Shown one piece after another: positions 32,901 to 44,900 of a stretch of DNA of 64,000 nt (position 1 is its first letter; every line of letters begins with the position of its first letter). The position numbers and the translations under genes were made by a program. The stretch is from Candidatus Woesearchaeota archaeon (GTDB taxonomy: Archaea > Nanobdellota > Nanobdellia > Woesearchaeales > GW2011-AR4): positions 53,868-117,867 of the forward strand of contig JACPMX010000014.1 of assembly GCA_016185755.1 (NCBI GenBank), read 5' to 3'. The notes below the pieces were generated by a model. It was given only the letters and a program-made list of their open reading frames with translations, ran no database searches and was not told where the DNA came from.

Positions 32901-35900
32901 GGAGCCATTCTGCATCTGTATTATCATGATTTCATCCCCGACCTTGAATTTGTTGCTTGAGGTGTCATTCACGCCAATCACCTGGCTGCCAACAGGCAGG
33001 CTTGCATTTACAACAAAAGTATAGTTGTTAATGACTGTTTCAGAACCATTGACTGTCAAATAGCCGTCTGCGCCATTGCCGAAATCATAGTCAAGCGTGA
33101 CATTTGCTGCATCAGTCCTGGTTGAATTGTAAATCCCCTTATCAAAATGAGTTTCATTGTCGTCAGTGAAGTTTCTGTTCAAAAATTGTTCAGTGCTGTC
33201 AACAAAAATCCTGATTAAATTATTGCTTACATTAGTCCCATTGCTCAAATTAATATGGCCAGAGACAGCAATTGGAGACGAAGCAGGAATAATACTTGCA
33301 TTCAAATTCTCTGTTACCTCCATCAAAATAATCTGCCCATTTCCTGTCATGTTCACAACAAATCCGTCAGCATCTGTCAACGAAATGTTCCACAGCCAAG
33401 TTCCGTATTGGGAGACATTGAATGTTGCATTGTGCAAATCGCCAAACTTTGTTGTGTTCGCAAATCTTGAAATTGCGCCGCTTGGAGCAGTCACAGTATA
33501 ATTAATGTAAAGAATGTTGTTGTTTGTATCAGTCGCATTGACTATCAAAGTCACATTCTGCCCGAATCTTGGATATGTAGGCACGGTATAATTTGCATTA
33601 ATCACAGGCAATGCAACAGTTGTGAATGTTGTAGTCTTCTCGTCTCCAAGTGTTGATTCAAATGTTGTGTTGACCCTTACTGTATGCGTTCCAAAAGTGC
33701 TTGGAGATGTCAATGTAAAGTTGTAAATGCCAAATTCATTAGTCAAAATGCCTGTGAAGTTCAAGGTTACATTGTTCAGCACAGGAGCATATTTCGCATC
33801 AGTTGTGTTGAAATCGGCTTTGTATTGAAGGTATCTTGAATAGTAATTAACTATTGACAAAGTCTTGTTTGTGTGCCTCTGCCATTGCGTGAATGTAGTT
33901 GAGTCATTTGAAGCTCTTGTTGACAATTCAAGCTTTGTGACTCCTCTTTCGTAATGATTTCTTATTTCATCAGCGCTTAAAGAAATGTTCCAGACATTAA
34001 CCTCGTCTATTCTTCCATTAAAAAATGCATTAGGGGAAGCTAAATGAGGCCTTCCTCCTATAATGAAGCTTTCAGGGCTGTTTGTCAAGCTGCCGGATTG
34101 TGCAGAGCTTGCATCCAGAATTCCGTTCACATAAAGCCTTTGTTGAGCACCATCATATACTCCAACAACATGCTGCCATTCATTTGTTCTTGGAACAAAT
34201 ACTCCATTAGTTTCAATTGTAGCGCCTGTGGTTGTCCTGAATGCAAATTGAGTGACTCCGTTAATGAATAGGTGGTAAACTCCATCAGTGTTTGCAGACC
34301 TCTGCTTTCCGCCTATTTCCATACTTGTTGGTAGCGTAGTTGGGTTAACCCAGGCCTCTATTGTAACGGCAGAAACAGCATCCAAACTATTGATGTCGCT
34401 AACATTCACAAAATCATTCACCCCGTCAAACAGCAAAGCTTTTGAAAACTTTCCGTCTGTGAAGTTCCTTCCAAAATCAGAGCTTGAATTGAATGTTCTA
34501 GTTCCATTGTTGCCGTATTGCGAATAATCAATAACTTTTGCGCCTGCGTGTTGCGCTATTAAATCAGAAGATAATGTTTTGTTCCAGATTGCAATTTCAT
34601 CCAGAGTTCCGTTCCAGTTTCTTGCAGGAGCATCATCTCGTGGAACGTCGCCAACAATGAAGGACATTCCGTCAGGAGTGAATTTAGGCTTTGTGCCTGT
34701 AACAGTCTTTGAGTTTGTCATCACACCATTAACGTAAAGCCTTAATGTGACATTGTCCCACGTCACAGAAACATGCTGCCATTGCTTTGCGATTACTGCC
34801 GGGCAATTTGGATCGCACAAGTCTGCGCCGCCATCATACTGGAAAGTCCAGACACCGGCAATCTGCTGCAACAAGCTGGCCATCTGCACAGATCCGCCTG
34901 GAACAAGATTTTCATTGCTCAAAATATACTTATTGCCCGGGCCCACAGTTTGCGTCTTTGGATAAGCCCATGCTTCCAAAGTGAATTTGCTTGAATTAGC
35001 GTCAAGGAAATAGCTTGTGTTGATCCAGCTTGTAAGCCCGTTGAACTCCATCCCTTCCCCAAACTTATAATTAGTGTAATTAACAGAAGTTATGTTCATG
35101 AAAGTCGCATTATTCCCGTATCTTGACATGTCAATCCCATATCCAGAATGCTCTGCAATGTCAGCTGATGAAAGCGAAATGTTCCAGATTGCGAGTTCGT
35201 CTATTGTTCCATTGAAGTTTGAGGTGTCAGCGTTCTTGTTCTTCCCTATAACCCAATTGTCCTCGGCATTGCCTCCTATAAGGCCTGTTGAGGCTTCCTG
35301 AACATCTAAAGCCCCATCAATATAAATTCGGTTGAAAGCCCCATCATAAGTTGCAGCCACATGATACCATCTGTTTGCCTCTAATACTTTATTTGAGTCT
35401 GTGGTGGAATCTGAGGGGCCATTTTCCATGATAAACCTGAGCTTGCCATCCAAGCCTCCTCCAAATCCAGCACCCATTACAATAAATATAGTTGACTCTG
35501 TGTTTCCGCTTGTTTCATGGTCAAAAATATAATGTCCAAGGTTCGTTGTAACGTCATTTAAGTAAATCCATGCTTCTAGAGTTATTCCGCCGCTGAAATT
35601 AGTCAAACTCTTTGAGGCATTTATTGTTATATTGTTCTTGATTCCATCAAATTCCATTCCAAATCCAAACTTTGAATTTGTTATATTGTAAACAGGACAG
35701 AATGTTGGATTGCCGCAAGTTCCGTTATTCATGTATGTTGAGTTGTCTCTGAAGAAAGTGTCATTCTCTCCCATTGCAGATTCGTTGTCAAAATGAAGTA
35801 ATAGAACGGTGCTTGCATTTGCAACCAACGGCTTCGCATTTGCAGAATCAAACGGCATATAAAGTACTAAATTTGTTTCAGCAGAAATGTTATGTGTTAC

Positions 35901-38900
35901 ATTCAACTGCCTCTCAGATTCCAAAGTGTCATTGTTGAACTTCATGTACAATACAGTAGAGGCATTGACCAAATCTGATAAATCATTCCCGTAATTATTC
36001 GGCACATTCCAGCTTATTGACGTCCAGTTTACAACACCGCTTTGCTCGAAAACTCTTGAAGTAAAGTTTCCTTTGTATGGCTTAAAAGTGTTGCCTGCTA
36101 CACTCCAGTTATTTGCGATTAAGCTCTGGTTGAATAAGACGTCTCTTTCCCTTTGTGTCAAAAGCCTCTTCCAGATTGCAACTTCATCAATCCTTCCATT
36201 AAAGAAGACATCTGGAGCTTGGACACTGCATCTTCCGCCTATTCTAAGTGAAACACCGCTGTCATAACTTCCTACTGTATGTCCGGCTCCCGTTGCAAGA
36301 TTATTGACTGAAATATTTATTGTATTAGCTGTTGAATCATGCCAAGCTATTACATGATACCACCTTCCCAAGGTAGGAGAGCCTGATGCATTGGCATCAA
36401 CTACAGTTCTGGATGAACCATCTCCTACAATAAATTCGAATCTTGATGCAGTGCTGTCATATTTAAGCCAGTACTCGGCTTGGTTACCTTGTATTTGCTC
36501 GCCTTTGCATAATATTGTCCCTTCATTGTTGCTGTCAAGATAAACCCATGTCGACATTGTAAAGTCAATGTCGCCCATGCTCAATTCTGCATTGTCTGAC
36601 ACATTCAGGAATTCAGAATTTGCAGATGTGAATTGTGCAGCATTATCCCTTATTCCAGGATTCGATGTCACAGTATTTTGATCTGCAAGATAGCTGTTAT
36701 TCTTGGCATCTTTTCTTGTGCTGCTGCTTTCATCCAGCTTCCAGTAAGCAGTCAAATTTACGCTTAAATTTCCATCAGGATCATAATCCCAGTCAGCTAA
36801 AGTTACATTCGCATCCGCTCCTGTTCCTCTTACAACAGTCGCATTTCTTGAAGTGCTTTTGTTGAAATCAGCATCTGAGTTGTCAGTAACATTCAATCCA
36901 AGATAATACTCGACATTGTCCAAAAACACCCTTACAAGATGATTGAATAAATTGCTTCCGTTGCTTAAATTGACTTTTCCAGAAACTCCAACAACAGCTC
37001 CGGTTAAGAAGTTAGTGCTTGTGTTCAAGCCCAAAGTCAAATTAATGCTTCCATTAGCCAAGGAAAAGTTGGAAAATGAAGTGACATTAAACGTTACATT
37101 GTTCCTTGCATAGCTTAATATAGCGCATGAAGGGGCTAAACATTCAACACCGTCCTTCAGTATTTTTGGAGTTACAACGTAAATATTGTAGATGCTTACA
37201 TTTGCGCTTGAATTTAATGTGCTGTGCAATGACTCTGCAATGATTCCAGCTCGGTTCAAGCTAATGTTGACATTTTTATTCAAGTCAGCCCCTGTAACAT
37301 TGATTGGAGCATTCCATACTATTTTTCCATAAACAGTGCTTTCAATAACAGCATTGCTTATGCTGTCAAATGCATTCAAATTGTTGAAATCTGTTGTTGT
37401 TCCGTTGAAACTTGAAACCCTTGCAACTGTCACATTGAAATTGTCAATTGTTCTCATCAGCCTGTATCCAAGCACAGTTCCATCACAGGTTACATTAAAG
37501 CTTGCAATTGTCCTGTTTGCAAAGGAAGCTTCATAATAGTAATATCTGTTTTGTGCAGAGAAATTCATCTTTATCGGAGCATTCCAATTGCCGCTTCCAT
37601 TATGGCTCAAGGTGCAGTTGATATTCGTTCCATTGATTGAATTGACGAAATCTGTAAAGTTGACAGTGAAATTAAACAGTTCATTCACAATAACTGTCCT
37701 TAATTCAGTGTCATCAAATATCGACAAGTTGCTCCTCAAGGAATAATTGATGCTCACATTGTTCAAGATTGGAGTGTACCTTGCATCAGTTGTGTTGAAA
37801 TCCACTTTGTACTGGAAGTATCTTGCTATTGCATTTGATGTTATTGAGCTTAATGTATTATTGCTTAACCCAGTCCATGCAGTAAATGTCACATTATCAT
37901 TTGAAGTCCTGTAACTCAAGTTTAATTTCAAAGCTCCTTTTTCGTATAATCTTTTTCTGAATTCTGGAGTTAAAGTCTGGTTCCAGATTGTCAATTCGTC
38001 AATTGTGCCGTTCCAGAATCTCTGGGTTGCCTGAGCGCCAACAACAATCTGATTATCTGTAGCCCCGCTTCCCGAAGAATATGAGGTAATGTCCTCCCCT
38101 CCCCCGTCAATCTGGATTCCAACCTGGTCGTTTGCAGCGTCATGCCATGCTGCAATGAAATACCACCTGTTTATTGACGGAGTTCCGATGCTATTTGCAG
38201 CTGCATCGCCGCTTGCTCCCGGCTTTGACACCCTGAATACAAACCTGTCATTGGCGTTAACATTGCTTGCATCATACCAAAGAGTGTACTCTGAAGGCTT
38301 TTCCATGACTGTCATCATCTTCGTGCTTGCATCAACTGGCTTGCCGTTCATGTAAACCCACGCTGTAACCGCAAAATCATTGTCGCCAAAGCTGAGGTTT
38401 CTTGCGCTGGTGACATTAATGTAGTCGTTTACGCCGTCAAACACCAACGCCTTTGAAAACTTTCCATCTGTGAAGTTCCTTCCGAAATCAGAGCTTGAAT
38501 TGAAATTTCTAGTTCCATTGTTGCCGTATTGCGAATAATCAATTATTTTTGCGCCTGCGTGCTGCGCTATTTTATCGCTTGACAATGAAATGTTCCAGAT
38601 GACTACTTCGTCGAGGGTGCCATTGTAAAAGCTACCTGTTGCTAGAGGTCTTCCTCCTATTACAAGTGAATGTATAGAGTTTATCAAGTCTCCTGATGCT
38701 GATGCTGTGTTTGTCTGAACACCATCGATATAAATCCTCGCAGTGCTGCCATCATAAGTTCCAGCAACATGCTGCCATTCTCCAAAAATCGGAGCTTTTA
38801 GTCCTCCAAGTTCGGTAACAGTACCAGCGCCTGTTCCTGTTTTTATCCTAAAATTATAAGATGTTGTAGGAGAGTTCAAAAATATTTGATAGGCATAACT

Positions 38901-41900
38901 ACCGCTTGTGCCATTTTGCTTGCCGATAATTTCTCCAGACTCGCCAGTTCCTTCTCTAAGTGGTCTTACCCAAGCTTCAAGTGTCACTTGTTTAGCATCT
39001 AAAAATGAATTATCACTAACTTCAACATAATCATCCACCCCATCAAACTGCATAGCCTCTTGGAATTTGCCAGTGAAATTAACCACACTTCCATTCATCA
39101 AACTCGCATTATTCCCGTAAATGCTCCTGTCAATTCCATACCCTGAATGCTGCGCAATTATTTGAGATGAAAGCGAAATGTTCCAGACTGCGACTTCGTC
39201 GATGCTATAATTAGATTCTCTAGAGTTGCCGCTATCGCCAATCTGCAAATCTTGGGTTACATCAGTTATTGTATCTGTGAACGCTGGGCTTCCAATTAAT
39301 GCGCCATCATAATAGAAATTTAGGATATTGCCGACTCTGCTTACAGAATAATGATGCCATTCATTTTGCGTTGGTACAGGGGCGTCAGCAGAAGCACCTG
39401 ATCCGCCAATAACATCAAAAAATACATCGCCGTTTTGTCCTGGTAAATTTAATTGGTAGAAGTCCCATGACCTTCCCGTACCGCTCCCATACTGGCCAAG
39501 GAAAGTCTGGCCATATCCTTTCCACTTGACCCAAAACTCAATTGCAAACTCTTTTGTTCCGAAAGCCCAATGAGGACTGTCACTTACATTTACAAAATCT
39601 TCAAATCCAGTGAAATCCAGCGAAGCCTTGCCAAAGCGCGGGCTGCTTTCGTTGAATATCGGGCATTGGCTCAAATCAAGCCTGCAAGTTCCATTAAATT
39701 TCTCTCCGACAGCCGCATTATTCAAAAACAATGAAGCATTCTCTCCAGTTCCGGTATCATTGTTGAAGTGCATCAGCAAGACAGTGCTTCCATTTGGAAC
39801 TAATTCTTTTGCCTGCGATGAATCAAACGGCATATACAAAACTAAATTTGTTTCAGCAGAAATATCGTGAGTGACATTCAGCGGCTTTTCAGATTCCTGA
39901 GTGTCATTGTTGAACTTCATGTACAAGATAGTTGAGGCATTAACCAAGCTGCTCAAATCCTGCTGGTAGCCTGCGCTTACTCCTTTATCATCTGCTCCTT
40001 GATACCATGATATATAGCTCCAGTTCACAATTGCATTTGCATCAAAAACTTGGCTTGTAAAATTGGAAGTGTTGAAATAGCCCCAGCCGAGCTGGTAAAA
40101 CTCTTTGATCGTGCTGTTCCCAAGCGAAATGTTCCAGATTGAAAGCTCGTCCAAAGTTCCGTTAAATGGGACACCGGTTTGATCATAAGTAAGTCTTCCA
40201 ATCATCAAATCATAATTGTTTTGTATTGTACCTGTCAGCGTGTTTGGTCCGGACTGATTGCTAATAACCCTATCTCCATCCAAAAACATATTTACGCTGT
40301 CACCTCTTACTTGCCCGTCATACGTGACAACCAGATGATGCCAATTGTTGTCGAATAGCGGAATCATCGAAAGGGTCCGGGTATTAAGGAAATTGGCGTT
40401 GTTGTCGTTCACTAGGTACATAGTTAAGTTCCTGTTTGCTATCACGAGATTGTACCCTCTATTTGGGCCGATGCTGCTGTCTGCATTTTTGCTTATTATA
40501 GAACTTTCCGCACCTATGTGGAAATCTCCTGTTTTTATCCACATCACGAAGCTGAAAGGGTTTGTCCTTTCAAAGTTGAGAGTTGCAGAGCTCGTTATGT
40601 TCAAGGCATCCTGATTTGCGCCGTCAAAATTCAGCCCGAAGCTTCCAAATTTTGTTGATGAATTCCATGTCGGATCATCGGCTGCAGCAGCATTGTTTTT
40701 TCCAAGAGTTGCATTATTTCCATAAAATGACGAGTCATTTGTGTATTGCCCTGTGCCTTCTTCGAAATGCAATAATAAAACAGTTGAGGCGTTCGGCGCA
40801 ATGAACCTTTCCCTTGGCAAATTCAGTGTTTGATTTTGAAGTGAGCTGATATTCGCAGTCACATTCGCCCCTGCTCCAGTTCCAACAACCCTTGAAGTTA
40901 TCAAGTTGCCTGCTGTGCTGAAATTCCCAAGCAGGAAATCTGTGTCTAAATCATCAACAAACCTTCCAACGCTTCCATTTGTTGAAACATTAGCCAAAGA
41001 GGCAAAATTATGCGCATCTGCAATCTGGTTGGAAAAATTAAATCGCTGGTTGTGAACTCCGGGAGTCAGGACACGAACTGTCCAGTATCCGGTCTTTGAG
41101 TCACAATTATAGCTTGGATAATAAACTCCAATTATTTTGTAAGAATGCCCTGTTAGCTGCTCTTTTGTAAGCAATGCATAAGCATGGCCATTGAAACTTG
41201 TTGTGCTGTAGTTCCCAAGGCCAACATGCAGGGCATAGGCTGACGGGATTATGGTGAAAAAGTCTCCATAACCTTTAAATACCTCCAAGTCATCAGTAGC
41301 CTCATGAGAGTCGAAATCAGCGAGCACATCGTTGCGGACAGCGAAATCTGCCACGGCAAGCCTACTTTCAATGGCACTAGGATATTGGTCAGCGATATCG
41401 TTGAATTGGTTGCTGCCGGCGAAAGTGTTGAACGCATAGTTGAAAGCTACCCAGGCTTGACTAAAGAGATGGTTAGGAATGCCTTGGAATATGCCGCCAG
41501 ACTCGTCAGAGGAGAACGCGGCTATGCCAAAATTCCTGCTTGATGAGAACATTAGAATAGAGGTTAAAGAATTTCTCAAATCAAAAGGGTTTTCAGCCGA
41601 GTATGCTGCCAAAGGTGTCAGTAATGGCAGGCTGGCTTCATTGGCCAAAGAGAAATCCTTAATTTTAGTCTCTCGTGATTCTGATTTTCTTAATAAATCA
41701 ACATTCCCGCCAAAAGAATTCTCCGGCATGATAGTTTTTGTTATCCATCCACCAACAGTTGAAAGGCTGGTTAAAGCTTTATCATTGCTTTTAGCTGAAG
41801 TTAAGGAATTTAAGGGCAAGCTATTTGTAGTTGACGAAGAAGATTTTGAGGCAGTTGACTGAGAGAATGCCGAAGACTTGTATTTCCCCTTATTAATTCC

Positions 41901-44900
41901 TTCCACAACATCCCCGCTTATTTCTTCTAATCCATCAAGCGATAAATTCCCAAAATCAACAATGTACAATGGCTCTAAAACATTATTATCGCATCTTAAT
42001 TCCAGAACATCCAAATCACTGATTGTCAAAGGCTCATCAATTTCTTTCTCGGCATACGAAGTCCCATCATAGCCATGAATCGTCAGATTTCCGGTGCCTG
42101 AAGTATTGAAAGCAACAGTCCAGTTGCCTACAACAGTCGGATAGCTTTGCACATTAAGCACAGTTATTGTAATTTCAAAAGTCTGGTTAGATAAATGCGG
42201 AACAAGCCACTCCAGCCTGTCAATCAAGCCATTTGAATTGGAATCAATGTAGTCGACATTCTCGAACAATATTCTTTCATCATTTTGCACCCAAAATAAT
42301 TTTATTGCGCTCTGCGGAACGTCATTCAAAGTTGTATAAGACAAAACATCCTCATAACTTGTCTCAGAAATAATCTTGACTTGCTTCGTATATGCATTGA
42401 CCTCATCCTCGATTGCAATAGGCGCTTCTGTCTCGTACTCAATTGAAATTTCTATATTTTTCCCGATGCTTTCATTGATGAACAGCAGAGGCAGAGAATC
42501 ATTTATTATTGTCTCAGTTATTGCAATCACATTTGCAGTTATCAGGTTTCCTGAGTTTGAAAGGGCATCAAGCTCCTGCTCCAGCTCAGCTTTCTTTGCG
42601 TAAAGCTCATCCAGTTTTGAATCAATTTCGCTGCTTTCAAACTCTTTCTCGTCAACAGAAATCCTCAGTGCATTTTTCTGCCTTGCCTCTTCAAGTATGC
42701 TTATCTTCTTGTCAAGATTCTCGAGCTTCTTCTCAAGCTCAAACATATCCTTGTCCTTGACTTTTCCGTCCTCGACAACCTTTATCTTTGCATCAGGAAT
42801 TTCAGTCTGCACTTCCTCATCCAGTATGCTGATGGTTATGTTTGATGCAGTCTCAGGCAATGAAAGGTTTACAGATGTCACATTGTTCGCATCCACAAGT
42901 ATCTTCTGCTGCCACTTGACATTTTTTCCGATTTCAACCTTTGGCCTGAACTTTCCTTCTGAAATGTTGACCATAAACAGATTGGAGACTGCAATATTCT
43001 CAGAGTCATTTGCCACAATGTAAGTAAACCTCTCTCCTGAAACGCCTTTGTCAGGCATTATTGTCGCAATATCATTGTCGAATAATATCGTGACATTATC
43101 TGGCTTGTAATACGAGTATTGCAAGGAATCTCCATCAGGATCTGCAAAGTACTCTGATAAGTTTATTGTCGCATTCCTGTTCCTCTGGACATTTACTGTT
43201 GTGAAATTCTTTACAAGCAGAGGGGCATTGTTTGCAACATCAACAAGCAAGCTATACTTTATCCTGTCAAGCCTCAAGACTGCATCATCTTCTATCTCGA
43301 ACACCAAAGTATAGCTGCTCCTGTTCAGCCCAAACAATGAGCAAGTCTCTATGCATTCGTCAAAGAACTCAGTTTCATCGTCAAAGAACTTTACGCTTTT
43401 GTTTGCCCATGTTGAATAAATTATCTCTGCATTGCCAAGGCTCACATTGACATCATAGTAAATAACCTGCGCAGACACAATGTTGTCATGCCCCGCCCCA
43501 TCTTTCCCAAAAGCAGAATAATAAGTTTCGCTCCAGTTTGTTTTGGTAGGCAACAAGTCAACAAAAGCACAGCAATCGCTATTCCCGTTGCAGAATGTTG
43601 TCAGGCTTTCTTCCTCTGCATTGTACACTTCCCATCTTGCGCATGATTTTGAATAATCGGCATCCCAGTTAAATTGAGTGCCTTCAACTGAAAGGTCAAC
43701 AACCCCGTTGATGCTTTCCTCCCCGTTGTCGTTGGCGTCATAAACAGTTCCGGATTTGTAACCCAGGCCAATAGTTATTGCTTTTGATATTGTTTCGTTT
43801 ACTGGAATTATCGTTAATGGAACAATTATTGAAATGTCTTTTTCAGCACTCAAATTGCCATCAGAAGCTGTTATTGTGAGTGTTGCATTGAAATTGTCTT
43901 TTTCTGTTGCCAACTCCAATGCGCTGCCAAGAAGGGATTCTGTTATATCTGCTGCATCGGAAACAAGGAAGCTTAATGTGTCATTGTCTTCATCCTCAAA
44001 ATACTGCGATAAATCAATAGAAAGGCTCTTGTTCAATATGAAAGAATCAATTCCCTTCCATTTTGGGGCATTGTTTATTGTCTGATTTGTCTCGTTTGAA
44101 GGCTCAGTTGCATTTATTGGCTCTGTAATGTTGGCCTTTTCCGGAACTGTCAAAACTATGCTCTTTATAGTCAAATTCCTGCCGTCATAGGCTGTGAAGG
44201 CAGTTGAAGCGCTTCCAGAATAGCCGTCAGCCGGAATTAAAGTCGCTATCGCATTGCTGATTGTTATTGTTATGTTGTCCACCAACCCAGAGCTGTAAGT
44301 TAATGAATCGCCGTCCTCGTCTGTAAAGTATTGTGAAAGGTCTATCGAAGTGCTTCCATTTATCAAGAATGTGTCAACTGGAGAATTCCACAAAGGAGCC
44401 TTGTTTTCCTCTGGGACAGGCTCTTCTTTCTTCACTAGGACAATAAGCTTGACCGTCTCCTTTTCACTGTCAATCCCGTCAGAAGCTGTAAATGTTATTG
44501 TCGTGTTGAAATCAGCGCTTGAGCTTGCGGTTATTGTGATTACCTCATTGCTTATTGTTGTTTCAATGTTTTCAACTGCAGAAGCTGAGTAAACAAGCTT
44601 GTCATTGTCCTCATCTGTAAAGTATTTTGAAAGGTTCAATGAAGCGCTTATGTTTATTGTAAACTCATCAGGCCCTTCCCAGTCCGGCTTGTGGTTTTTC
44701 TTTTTCTTGCCCTCGTCGCTTTCTGTCTTGTTTTCATCTTTATCTTTTTCCTTGTCTTCATCTTCTTTGACAGCAAAGCCGGTTATTAGGCTGGTTTCGT
44801 TGCTCTCTGCCGTCTCCGTTTTCTTGCCCTCGCCAATCCTTGTGCTGTCAAATATAAGGTATTTTTTATCATTGTCAATAATGTAAACTCTTGCCTTTCC

